Part shown: piece by piece, positions 22,480 to 33,111 of the stretch
Layout: each line of letters opens with the position of its first letter
How positions within the stretch are numbered: the first letter of the stretch is position 1
Assembly (NCBI RefSeq): GCF_963576675.1
Contig: NC_088911.1
Location: 136,961,929 to 137,025,928, forward strand
Direction: 5' to 3'
Source: Euphorbia lathyris
Taxonomy: Eukaryota; Streptophyta; Magnoliopsida; Malpighiales; Euphorbiaceae
Length of the DNA: 64,000 bases
Notes under the pieces: generated by a model
What the model was told of the DNA's origin: nothing
Database searches by the model: none
The model's input: the letters and a program-made list of their open reading frames with translations, nothing else
Program-made: the position numbers and the translations under genes

Positions 22480-22760
22480 CTGTAAAACTTGGCCATGAAG
22501 TTATGTCACATGGCGTGTAGCCTGAGTGACACATCGCGTGGATGACTCGAGCAATCCACACGACGAGTGGTGTAGGGAACTCACCATGTGGCATTTCTTC
22601 AGATTGAGTTGGGGATTGGAACACTTATAACTCACACGCCTTTGGTCTGAGTGACATTGTCGTGCGAATTATGCAAAAAGAAGCATGAAATTTTTAGCAT
22701 TCCCATATGATGTGTGGGTGAAGTCAGACAACGTGTTGCTGTTTCCACACGGCATGTGAG
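22480..22760. repeat. Cluster of CACACG...CGTGTGG-like motifs (left)
   Basis: Several related words: 'cacatggcgtgtagcc', 'cacatcgcgtgg', 'cacacgacgagtgg', 'caccatgtggc', 'cacacggcatgtgag'. A similar cluster lies at 32460-32620 on the other side of the copia insertion. Function unknown; probably part of the gypsy element's non-coding 3' part. Confidence 0.5.
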
Positions 22761-22988
22761 CTATGCTTTATGCTTTTCCCAAATTCCTCAAGTTGATATC
22801 CTCATCATTCTCTCATTCTCGAGAGGAGTTGGACCCCAATTCTCTCGTAGTATACTCAAGGGGGGCGTCCGACTTGTATGGGCTTAAGTCACATACATTG
22901 AAAGAGGGTGACATCTTTGCTAACCAATTCGGAAAGTGCAATGTGGTAGGCATTTACGTTGATTGTTTTAGTGACCTTGTACGGACCA
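22760..22988 (-). pseudogene. Gypsy integrase C-terminal (GPY/F) fragment
   Basis: Translated on the - strand from 22988 downward it reads GPYKVTKTINVNAYHIAL, then DVTLF, then stops. This is the C-terminal chromatin/DNA-binding part of a Ty3/gypsy integrase. It continues the reading interrupted at 31313. Downstream stops show it is dead. Confidence 0.75.
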
Positions 22989-24855
22989 TGTTGGGGTTTA
23001 GTGTCCTATAGACAATTGTTCTAAGATACAAACTTAATGTAAATGAAGTGTTCTTTATATCATTTGTTTTAATGAGATATATGTTTTATAACTATATAAA
23101 GGCAATCCCTTTTAAGCACTAAATAAAGTCTAATAAAAGGAAATCCGTAAGTTTGTTTAAAGTGATCATAAAGTGTTCATACAAGCATGAAGTGAGACTA
23201 AACTTTATGATAAACTAATAAACTTAAAACCACCCCAAGTCAAGTGATATGCCTAGGATTGACATATCACTGTTGAGACTTGCATGTAACAATGTCTTCT
23301 GTCCGACAGAAAGCTGATCTCACAAGCTTCATATATATAGATATCTGGACAGTTACGTGGATCCAATGAAAGGGAGTTCATTAGGATTGGGGATCCGATT
23401 TGAGATAACAGGATGGGTAGATTCATCCTTGTCACCTGTTCATCTCATTGGTATTAATAGGTATAACTAATCCTCAGACTCAAAGGAATGTTAATTGGTC
23501 ATTCTGAATTACTGAATGTGAGACTTTGATCCTGTTGTAACACGATCCTTAACAGAGATGACTCTGAGGTGTGAACAATAAAGGTTGGGTGTCACAGAAG
23601 GTAATTTCAGGATAGTTATACATTGGATTGAGCATTTATCACTCCCGATAAATGGGAGATACATCCAAGGATCGCTTGTGGAAGACTCGACTCTAAATCC
23701 TTGCAAGGTGATAGCTTAAGACTTGAAATACAGATTTCACTTAACCTATCTATTTGAGTTGACTCGGCCTGTACAAGTAAAACGAACGTCTCGCTATATG
23801 TGACTTGACATCATCCATAGTCATAAGATTCAGTTCAAGGATGTAGTTGATAAAGGATCGAATTATACTGTAACTAATACGGAAAGGTTAACGACAGAAT
23901 TAACTTGTCTTTTTATGGCTCTGGGGGAATGATTACGGACTTGCTAATCACATACTCTGTACATCATTCCGTTATGCAAAGATTAAATATAATTCTTTGA
24001 AAATTAATTTAATAGTTGCATACGGCCAGAAGTAATAGGAACCTAATGGGTCACACATAAGACTTGGAACCTAAAAGAGAGATAGATGTTAATTAATTGA
24101 TGGAAGCCCAATTGAGCCCAATAAGGCCCATGGACCATAAAGGGGGGGGGGGGGTCGAAATTCATGTATAATACATGAATGATTAATTTGATTTTAATCA
24201 ATCCTAATTAGATTATGATTATGAATTAAATTAATTAAAAGATAAATAAGTTAGGAGTTTTAATTAGATTATAATACTCCTATTATTATCCAATAAGGTT
24301 ATTATTATTATCCTTAATATATTAGATATATAATGAGATAATAATTAGGAATTCTATTCCGAATTGAATTCCTATTCAGTAACCCAATTCTATCTAACTA
24401 GGGATTAGATACAAGAGATTATAAATACCCCCCTATATAGGAATTTCGGCCAACACACTAAAGGCTAACCCTAAGTGATTTTCGAAATCCATCCCTAAGA
24501 GCAAAAGAGAGAATTTCGACCCCCAGTTTGAGGACGAGATTTTCCACGGCTTCCTTCCGATCAATTGATTTCATCTATTTCTTTTATCCTTGATCTTGTG
24601 TTGATTAATTAGAGGCAATCTATTTTGGTTGCTACTCAGCGGTTGATTCTAACTTAATCTTCCTGTGTTTTATTTTGTGCTTGGGAACTCGGAAAAGAGT
24701 TGTGGGCACTTCATTAACAACGGTAGATTGATCATCAAAAGGTAATTCTTCTTATCCCTCTTTATATGAAATAACGATTAACGGATCCTAGGGTTAATGG
24801 AAATAGGTTAAAATTTTTATATTTCCGCTGCTATACCTTAGCCTAATTTCCAACA
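22989..24855 (+). repeat. 5' LTR of the copia element, 1867 bp
   Basis: TG...CA ends (TGTTGGGG / TTCCAACA). A promoter-type TATA box (ATTATAAATACC) is at about 24418-24429 and a G-run at about 24142-24155. The last 640 bp align to 30673-31312 with three substitutions that I can count (24614, 24639 and 24694 region) and one 8-bp gap. Confidence 0.93.
24417..24429 (+). promoter_or_regulatory. TATA box of the copia LTR promoter
   Basis: TATAAATA in the 5' LTR, followed about 30 bp later by the expected transcription start zone; the identical site is kept in the 3' LTR fragment at about 30879-30886. Confidence 0.6.
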
Positions 24856-24856
24856 G

Positions 24857-24869
24857 TGGTATCAGATCC
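24857..24869 (+). promoter_or_regulatory. Primer-binding site (initiator tRNA-Met)
   Basis: TGGTATCAGATCC begins one base after the LTR end. Plant copia elements use TGGTATCAGAGC, complementary to the 3' end of initiator tRNA-Met; this copy differs by a base near its end. Confidence 0.85.
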
Positions 24870-25233
24870 ATCGTTAAATCCGTTATTTCATATATGAAAA
24901 TTTAGAAGTTTTTCAATAGGATTGAATGAATATTTATAGTTAGGATTAATTAACAAATTTTTTTGATTAATTAATTCTAAAGATAAATAAGTTTTAATTA
25001 ATTGTTAATTAAAATATATTATGCGTATGTTCCTAATTATTTTGGTTGATAATCATCATAACAAAATCTATTAGTTTTATAATTAGGTTGATAAAATCAG
25101 TTTTATTAATTCTAAAGATAAAACGGAAATCTATAGTAGTTTTTCCTATTTTCTGAAATCGTTTTAAAACCGTTTTAAAACTGATATATGTATATTTAAA
25201 ATTATTTTTAAAAAAAAATACGACAGCGGCTCG

Positions 25234-25341
25234 GGTCGCGCCTCGCGGCGCGACCAGCCGCGTGCGGCGTCTAGGCCGCCGCTGCCGCAAGGCAGCGGCG
25301 TTTTCAGCCGCCAGAGGGCTGCTGCCAAACGGCAGCAGCCC
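25234..25341 (+). other. Three consecutive perfect stem-loops in copia leader
   Basis: A GC-rich island in an AT-rich leader. Hairpin 1: 25234-25242 pairs with 25247-25255 (9 bp, loop TCGC). Hairpin 2: 25277-25286 pairs with 25291-25300 (10 bp, loop GCAA, a GNRA tetraloop). Hairpin 3: 25316-25326 pairs with 25331-25341 (11 bp, loop AAAC). All are perfect. By position between primer-binding site and gag they could serve RNA dimerisation, packaging or translation; that role is inference. Confidence 0.75.
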
Positions 25342-26161
25342 GAAACCCACTTAATTTTAATTAGTTAAAATTAGTTTTAAATATACTTTAAATATATATG
25401 TTTCGGAAATTGATAGTTTTCTGTTTTGATTATCGAATGAAAATTTGTTTAATAGTTTGTTTTACCAATTTGTAAATCAAAATATTAAATGAATTGAAAT
25501 CAAAATAATTGGGACGTGCATAATTGACGTTTTGTATAGTTATATTAATCTAAGGATTAATATAAATATACGAAACTATTAGAAGTAAAATTGGATGAAA
25601 GTTAATTTAATAAGTTAATGTGATTAACCTAAATATTACATAAAATAGTTATGTAATCAACCAATTAATTTTGTTTAATTGAGTCTATGCATGTTTGGAG
25701 TTATGGACATATTTGGACCCTCTTTTAGTCTTTTGGTATTTTTGAAATAGGGCTTGCGAGTCCTGCCTTTCTACTATTTATTGTAATTTCTCCTCTCATC
25801 TAATTTCCTTCAATTCAATTGAAGTTTTCTTTAGTAGTATAGAAATTAATATGTAATTTCAAGGCGCCATGGAGAAGACGGAGGACCTAAAGAGAAATAT
25901 GTAATAGTTAGTATTTCCTTAGGTTTGCCTTTTTATTTCGTCTCTGGCTCGACGAAATAATTTAGATGATATGTCCATAACGCCAATGTATGTGAATGTA
26001 TGTGTCTGATGTATGCTAAACCAAATCAAGACTAAGTTAGATTATGAGACCTAAAATAAAATCCCTCATTAAAAAGTTAAGTAAATAAGCAATTTATTAA
26101 AATCGGTTTCCCCTCCCTGATATTATAATTCAGCCGGCAGTACTGAGGGCCTTTGGGTTGT

Positions 26162-26433
26162 TGAGTAAACTCAAGCTCGGGGTCTTACGGTAACACCTGA
26201 ATTATCAAAAATCATTTTTCATGAATATGGGGTAATACTTAAATTAGATTATGATAATTGGATGAGTAAACTCATATTGTAATAAACTAATGGGCAATAT
26301 GGTTGGGATTAATATAAATATCATATTAGTTACTAATGTGGTTAGTAACCCAATAACCTAGGAATCACATTAAGGATGTGATTGATTACATGAATCTACC
26401 TAATGAATGAGACTAGCTTGTTGAGTAAACTCA
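26162..26433 (+). repeat. Three copies of TGAGTAAACTCA in the copia leader
   Basis: The 12-bp inverted repeat TGAGTAAACTCA occurs at 26162-26173, 26263-26274 and 26422-26433, shortly before gag. Each can form a 5-bp stem with an AA loop or bind a dimeric factor. Confidence 0.7.
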
Positions 26434-26645
26434 AGGCGAAATCTCAGAGTTAGGATCCTCGCTCACTAAAGGATTTGTGAAATTCTTCGAATTAATATGG
26501 AGGGCTATTAATTTGGCAAAATAGTGGGAGCAATCTAAAATAAACTAAAAGGCCTATAATTTTAGATTGATATACTTTAAGCAAATGAAGGACATACCTT
26601 TACTCTTTCTCACTCTCAGGTTTAATTAAACACACTCTTAAAATC

Positions 26646-27456
26646 ATGACTAACACCAATCTGCAAAACATACTTACCGATAACAAATTGAATGGTTCAA
26701 ATTTCACCGACTGGTATCGCAACCTCAAAATTGTTTTGAAGTTCGAGAGGAAAGGGTATATACTTGATACACCGATACCCCCTTATCCAACGGATGATGC
26801 TCCCTACCAAGAATTTTATGCTTACTTGAAGCATAAAGCTGATGACGATCAAGCAGGAGACATCATACTTGCATCATTGACACCGGAAGTAAAAAGGCAA
26901 CTACATTCATATATGGATTCCTATTCCATGGTCAAGCACCTAAAAGAGTTATTTGTGAATGAAACTCGGTGTGAGCGCTTCGAAATAACAAAGGAGTTAT
27001 ATAAAAGCAAGATGCAGGTGGGCATATCTGTAATGGCACACTGTGCCAAGATGATCAGCCTTATCACCAAGTTTTCTAGTATTGGAGATGCGATGGACCA
27101 TGAACTAAGTGAAAACTTACTTCTTCAGTCCCTCCCCGAGAGTTACTCACAGTTCATCATGAACTACCAAATGAGTGGCTTGCAAACCTCTCTTGTAGAG
27201 CTTGCACATATGCTCGAGTCAGTCGAGCCCATTATAAAAGAAAACGAGGAGATAGTAGCCCTTGCTATTGAAGGATCAAGGAAAAGGAAAGGGATCTCTC
27301 CCGATCCAAACCATCTTGATAAAGGCAAGGAGGCTGTGCTCACCGAAACGAAGGGAAAGGAATTAAAGAAGCCCAAAGGAAAGTGCTACTATTGTGGTGA
27401 CTTGGGGCATTGGAAGAGGAACTGCATGGAGTACCTAACCTCCCTCAAGAAGGGAA
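26646..27456 (+). pseudogene. Copia gag (capsid/nucleocapsid)
   Basis: Structural protein of the retrotransposon particle. It starts MTNTNLQNILTDNKLNG, with the conserved 'LNGSNFTDWYRNL' copia gag start. A helical capsid part follows, then a basic linker and one CCHC zinc knuckle (CYYCGDLGHWKRNC, about residues 247-260). Copia gag and pol normally share one frame; here the frame changes just after the knuckle (about 27455), so gag continues into a short out-of-frame tail and stops at 27491. The gag part itself is otherwise open. Confidence 0.9.
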
Positions 27457-29604
27457 ATGGGTGCTTCAACATCTGGTATGTTTTATATTGAAATAAATAC
27501 AGTTTCACAGTCTGAATCTTGGGTACTTGATACCGGATGTGGATCTCATATTTGTACAAATATGCAGGAGCTAAAACAGACTAAGGAACTAAAGAAAGGA
27601 AGCATAAACTTGCGAGTAGGAAATGGAGCAAGAGTTGTCGCCCTCGCAATTGGAGATTATCTTTTGAATTTGCCCTCTGGGCTTGTAATAGAATTAAGGA
27701 ACTGTTTGTATGTTCCACAAATGTCTCGCAACATTATTTCTATTAGCCGTCTTGTTGACGACGGTTTTCATATTTCAATAAAAGACAAACATTGCGATTT
27801 TTATAAAGATTCAATCTTTTATTTTTCAGGAATATCACAAAATGGGATTTATGTGTTAGATGACAAAATTTCTGTTTTCGCAATTGATACCAAAAGACAT
27901 AAGCTAGATAATTCAACTTACTTGTGGCATTGTCGTTTAGGCCATATAAACAAGAGACGCATGCTAAAGCTACATTCAGATGGACTTATAGATCCAATCG
28001 ATCCTGAATCATTAGAAACATGCGAATCATGTTTAAAAGGTAAAATGACAAAGACACCCTTTAGCAATAAAGGTGAGCGTGTATCAGACACTCTAGGACT
28101 TATTCATTCAGATGTATGCGGTCCTATGTCAGTCCAAGCAAGAGGAGGATTCAGATTCTTCATAAGCTTCATAGATGACCATACCCGATATGGTTACATC
28201 TATTTGATGAAGCACAAATCAGAAGCTTTTAAGAAATTCAAATGCTTCAAGAATGAAGTAGAAAATCAATTAGGAAAGAAAATAAAGACACTTCGATCAG
28301 ATCGAGGTGGCGAATATCTTTCATATGATTTTCTGAATTATCTAACTGAATGTGGGATATGCTCATAATGGACACCTCCCTATACACCACAACACAATGG
28401 TGTATCCGAGAGGAGAAACCGTACCCTACTAGATATGGTACGATCTATGATGAGCATGGCCTTACTTCCAAAGATGTTCTGGGGCTATACCTTAGAAACT
28501 GCCCTCTTCACCCTAAACCGAGTACCAACTAAATCCGCTAGTTCCACACCATATGAATTGTTCGTTGGTAGGAAACCCGTGTTTTCATTTATGAGAGTAT
28601 GGGGTTGTTCATCATTTGTCAAACGCATTGCGTTCGACAAACTAGATTCAAAATCTGATAAATGTTTCTTCATTGGATACCCTAAGGAAACTATGAGATA
28701 TTACTTCTATCATCCAGATGATCAGAAAGTAATAGTATCCAAGCACGCAACCTTCTTAGAGAAAGAGTTTCTCGAAGAAACACAAAAGGGAAGCATGATT
28801 GAACTTGACGAAGTTCAAGAAGAAGAAACACCGACTGAAACAACAGAGGTGGTTGAGGTACCCGAAGTAGCCCATTAGATGAGACTCCAGTGCCACCTAT
28901 TCGTAGATCACAAAGAGTTCGTGAACTCCTAGTTACATATGGTTTTCTAGTGGGAGATGATAATGAGGTTCCCGTGTTAGACGACGAACCCGAAAACTAC
29001 GAAGAGGCTCTTACTAGTCCAGATTCTAAAGCATGGCTTGAGGCCATGGATTCTGAAATGGATTCCATGTATACTAACCAAGTGTGGACTTTGGTTGATC
29101 CACCCTAAGGGAACCCATTGGGTGCAGGTGGATCTTCAAAAAGAAGACTGACGTGGATGGAAAGGTTAGCACCTACAAAGCTAGGTTAGTAGCGAAAGGA
29201 TATCGTCAGAAGCAAGGAATTGATTATACCGAAACTTCCTCTCATGTGGCTATGTCCAAATCAATCAAAATCATGCTTGCTATTGCCGCTCACTACGATT
29301 TTGAGATTTGGCAAATGGATGTGAAAACAGCTTTCCTAAACGGAAACCTGCTTGAGGATGTATATATGATGCAACCTGAAGGTTTCATATCAAAGGATGC
29401 AAACAAAGTTTGCAAACTTCAGAGATCCATTTATGGACTCAAGCAAGCATCGAGAAGCTGGAATAAGCGTTTTGACGAAACCATAAAACAATTTGGTTTC
29501 AAACAAAATTGCGAAGAAGCTTGCATTTACAAGAAAGCAAGTGGGAGCTCTATAGCATTTCTCATACTATATGTGGACGATATATTATTAATGGGAAATG
29601 ACAT
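27457..29604 (+). pseudogene. Copia pol: protease, integrase, partial reverse transcriptase, broken
   Basis: The protease active site (LDTGCGSH) is near 27530. The integrase zinc-binding region (WHCRLGHINKRRM ... CESCLKGKM) lies at about 27925-28045, and the integrase core with D...D...E from about 28110 to 28430. RT runs from about 29030 (EAMDSEMDSM; KARLVAKGYRQKQGIDY; WQMDVKTAFLNG; SIYGLKQASRSWN) to YVDDILL at about 29568-29588. Lesions: an in-frame TAA near 28366, frameshifts near 28875-28882 and 29104-29118, plus the gag/pol shift. The protein ends abruptly at about 29604, where foreign DNA begins. RNase H is missing. Not functional. Confidence 0.9.
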
Positions 29605-30672
29605 TGTGATGCGCCTCTCGTAAAGGAGACTCACTAAGGGATAAGTGTACCCCGTCGTTATCAAGTAATAAGTTTCTGGAAAAGTCCAGGTATCGTCCAC
29701 AAGATTTATTTCTGCAAGTATCAAGCTACTTGGTCTCAGGTGTTATCTAGGCTTTGGGGGTTCTGAGTTTGGTTTTTCTTAAGTTAATCTGCTCCTATGT
29801 TGAATTATACTACTCCTAGCTAACTTATCTAATTCTAACTAAGTTATTCTACGCCTAATTAAGTTATTCTATCCCTAATTAAGTTAAACTACTCCTAGGT
29901 GATCTTTTACCAATGTAATTATCCGAAGAAACATGAAGGGATACGATGATAATGAAAATAGATTGTTTAGACAAATGGAATTAAAACCTAATCTAAGTCA
30001 CTTGTGTCCGAGGCGATTAACCCTACCTATCCTCATGAGGTCCCTAGTTCGTGATTCCCTTGTAAGGCCGAAACTAGCTCTAAGGCTCAGCAATTTGGGC
30101 TTAATCTTCTATAGGGTCGTCAATCCTATAGGCACTGACTAGGTCAGATTCAGCTCGCAATATGTGCCAACTTAATTTTGGGATTATCGAATGAGTCAAA
30201 CCAATCAGACAAAGCGTAAGACAAAGATTAAAGCAATAAAACAATTGAATAAACAAAACTATAATATATATCAAAGATGAAAGTATTGTCACGAAGATAC
30301 AATGAGACTAGGATTCATAACATGGATCAGAGGCTAGACAGAATATAAAAGAAGAAAAATCCCTTTCAGGGAACCTGTCTACCAATGCAGGCGTCTTCCT
30401 AGGACTTAAGGATGGAGCTTGAGCAATCCTCGGTGAGCGGAGCTTCGGAGGTGTCTTCAATGGAGGTTTGAAGGATATGGAGGAGGTGGAGAGGATTTCT
30501 CGAGGTGAAAGCTAAGAAAATTACAAAGATAAAAGATATCTAATTTACATTGGAAAAATCCTATTTATAGGCGCGGCTCGGGCCCTTTTCTTGACCTATT
30601 TCGTGTCCTTATGCAGGTAGGAAGTCGTGGGGCCGGTCGTGGAGTCGTGGGGGCGGAATTGGTCTTTTTGAC
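29605..30672 (-). mobile_element. Foreign LTR-like segment inside the copia element
   Basis: Starts TGTGATGCG within the RT gene and ends in the middle of the 3' LTR. No pol-like coding. A TATA box on the - strand (GCCTATAAATAGG, about 30567-30579) suggests an LTR or retroelement leader in reverse orientation. A tandem 'cctaattaagttattctat'-type repeat lies at about 29815-29905. The left edge fits an LTR end, but no TSD or matching right end is present, implying a later deletion that removed both its end and the front of the copia 3' LTR. Family not identified. Confidence 0.5.
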
Positions 30673-31312
30673 TAGGATTAGGATTATGAATTAAATTAAT
30701 TAAAAGATAAATAAGTTAGGAGTTTTAATTAGATTATAATACTCCTATTATTATCCAATAAGTATTATCCTTAATATATTAGATATATAATGAGATAATA
30801 ATTAGGAATTCTATTCCGAATTGAATTCCTATTCAGTAACCCAATTCTATCTAACTAGGGATTAGATACAAGAGATTATAAATACCCCCCTATATAGGAA
30901 TTTCGGCCAACACACTAAAGGCTAACCCTAAGTGATTTTCGAAATCCATCCCTAAGAGCAAAAGAGAGAATTTCGACCCCCAGTTTGAGGACGAGATTTT
31001 CCACGGCTTCCTTCCGATCAATTGATTTCATCTATTTCTTTTATCCTTGATCTTGTGTTGATTAATTAGAAGCAATCTATTTTGGTTGCTACTCAACGGT
31101 TGATTCTAACTTAATCTTCCTGTGTTTTATTTTGTGCTTGGGAACTCGGAGAAGAGTTGTGGGCACTTCATTAACAACGGTAGATTGATCATCAAAAGGT
31201 AATTCTTCTTATCCCTCTTTATATGAAATAACGATTAACGGATCCTAGGGTTAATGGAAATAGGTTAAAATTTTTATATTTCCGCTGCTATACCTTAGCC
31301 TAATTTCCAACA
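30673..31312 (+). repeat. 3' LTR fragment of the copia element
   Basis: Matches 24216-24855 of the 5' LTR almost base for base and ends with CCAACA followed by the TSD. About 1.2 kb of its 5' part is missing. Confidence 0.93.
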
Positions 31313-32345
31313 GACCATACTTCTTCAATCGGAGCTTGCTACTCGGTGCACTTGTCAGGCGCTATTTACTCAAGTATACCATGACTTCGTTCCCAACCTC
31401 AAACTAAATGTCTCTTCGGTGCAAGTCAATCTTGGTCTTCAACTTTTTGTTCCGCTATTCAAGCGTCTCATTTACCTCATCATGTATTTGTTGGTAATAA
31501 AGAGCAATCTTGTAAGCGAGTATGCTAACCTTATCTCCCTTTTGGATGCTCACGATATCAGTGTATGATTGGAAGTGTAGACCATCTCAAAGGGTGATTT
31601 TCCCGTACCCGAGTGGATGACCTCGTTATATGCAAATTCGGATTGAGCAAATATTAAATCCCATATTCTCGACTTGTTTTTGCATTTACTTCTCAATATG
31701 TTCCCTAAAGTCCGGTTGACCACTTCGGTTTGCCCATTGGTTTGAGGGTGAGTGGTGGTACTAAACTCAAAATTGTGTCAAATAAGGCATATAAGGTTCT
31801 CCAAAAATGACTCAAAAATTTAGTATCCCGATTGAACACAATATTCTTTGGAATCCCGTGTAGTCTCACTATGTCTTGAAAGAAAAAGTTTTGCTATGGT
31901 CGAAACATCATTGGTTTTCTGACATGGAATGAAATGTGCCATCTTCGAGAATTGGTCAACCACCACAAATATGGAGTCCTTCCCTTTTGTCGTTCTTGGT
32001 AAGCCCAAAACAAAGTCCATAGAAAGATCCTCCTATATGGAATCTGGCACATGAAAAGGCATATGAAGCCCCAAATTGGTGGCATACCCCTCGGCTTTTT
32101 GGCACACGTATAGCACCTCTCCATTAGGTACGCTGCGTCTCTCCTCATATTCTACCAAAAGTATAGGGAACTCACCGTTTCATACATTTTCTCCTTTCCA
32201 AAATGTCCTCCAAGGCTTCCCACGTATAAGTCATGGATGGAGGTACATGGTAGCTAGGCACAACTGATTTCCTTTCATAAGATACTCATCTAGCACATGA
32301 TACTCCCCTTCACTGACTTGATTCTTACAACTGTCCCAAATAGTC
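31313..32345 (-). pseudogene. Ty3/gypsy integrase, N-terminal and core part, broken
   Basis: On the - strand from about 32345 downward: EYHVLDEYLMKGNQLC and a GHFGKEKMYETV region, the zinc-finger segment (RRDAAYLMERCYTCAKK), the core start [54 protein letters not shown] and [20 protein letters not shown]. The order and motifs are those of chromovirus-like gypsy integrases. Stops and frameshifts occur throughout. It ends at the copia insertion in the GPY/F motif. Inactive. Confidence 0.88.
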
Positions 32346-32439
32346 CCAAATAATGCACATGTGTGAGTAAGGAATCAGACTTCAAATGTAAGTCCTTGGT
32401 TCAATTCGATGTTCGTTGGTGTGCGTCGGACGTCCCGCA

Positions 32440-32640
32440 TCGTTGAGCCATATTTATGTGTCTGCTGGAATTCTAAGCCACACGACATGTGGTTTACTTT
32501 TGTGCACGTCTTGGGTATTGGTTATGTTTCACACGACGTGTGGGATAGCCGACACGTCGTGTGAATTAACTTATGTCAAGGTAGAAACTTCAGCGTGCTA
32601 CCCACACACGTTGTGCGAATAGCTTTGGTCTGTGAATTTG
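32440..32640. repeat. Cluster of CACACGACGTGTGG-like motifs (right)
   Basis: Near-perfect palindromes such as CACACGACGTGTGG (about 32530-32543), 'gacacgtcgtgtg' (about 32551) and 'cacacacgttgtgcg' (about 32604). They echo the cluster at 22480-22760. Confidence 0.5.
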
Positions 32641-32650
32641 GGGACTTTAA

Positions 32651-33111
32651 ACGTTCATACGACGATTATTTTTCATAAACTTTATTTTAAATTTTACTAT
32701 ATGCTCTTTATTTACATAAAAATAAAATAAATTTTTATTTTATGGACCAACAATAATAAAAAAAAACGAATGAGGTATTTTTTTATATAAAATAAAAATA
32801 AATGGAGTATTTATCCATTAATATTAATCAATTTTTTATTAATTAGCAGTGTAAAACACGGGTTATAATGCCCAAAACTTTAATCGGAACATGATCCACC
32901 TAAAGGGTGAAGGGTGTGTGACGAGTCTCAAACCGAAAAATCGAAAAACCTATAAAAAACAAAAATATATCATATTTCTCTATTTTATTTATATAAATAA
33001 ATATTTTATTTACATTTCCAAATTATCGATGATACATACATACCATGCCAAAAACAACATATTTGCAAATCTTTCATCTAAAAAAAGATCAAACAAAAAA
33101 CAAATAAATGC
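32651..33111. other. AT-rich intergenic DNA, DUF247 downstream region
   Basis: Mostly A/T runs; nothing recognised except the presumed 3' untranslated region of the DUF247 gene on the - strand. Confidence 0.45.

Larger units (their letters stand above)
22989..31312 (+). mobile_element. Ty1/copia retrotransposon, defective, with TSD GACCA
   Basis: Begins TGTTGGGG and ends CCAACA. GACCA flanks both sides (22984-22988 and 31313-31317), so the outer ends come from one insertion event. Order: 5' LTR, Met-tRNA primer-binding site, 1.8-kb leader, gag, protease, integrase, and RT up to YVDDILLMGND. An unrelated LTR-like segment (29605-about 30672) then follows, and only the last 640 bp of the 3' LTR. 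The rest of RT, RNase H, the polypurine tract and the front of the 3' LTR are gone. Domain order (integrase before RT) and protein motifs fit the Tork/TNT1-Angela side of copia; lineage is inference. Confidence 0.93.
22440..32650 (-). mobile_element. Ty3/gypsy remnant on the - strand, split by a copia element
   Basis: Two halves flank the copia insertion: 31313-about 32340 (integrase zinc finger and core) and about 22760-22988 (integrase tail). Reading - strand, the right half ends in a KKYG-like motif and the left half continues with PYKVTKTINVNAYHIAL, the GPY/F motif of gypsy integrases, broken exactly at the copia TSD. Reverse transcriptase, protease, gag and intact LTRs are not recognisable here, so the element had lost much of its body. 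The outer zones (22440-22760 and 32440-32640) carry similar CACACG-type palindromic motifs and may be non-coding parts of the element. Confidence 0.8.

Noticed and set aside
25033..25350. 105-codon - strand open frame with Arg/Ala-rich start
   Set aside because: It covers the copia leader hairpins; composition is set by the GC-rich inverted repeats and the reading opposes the element.
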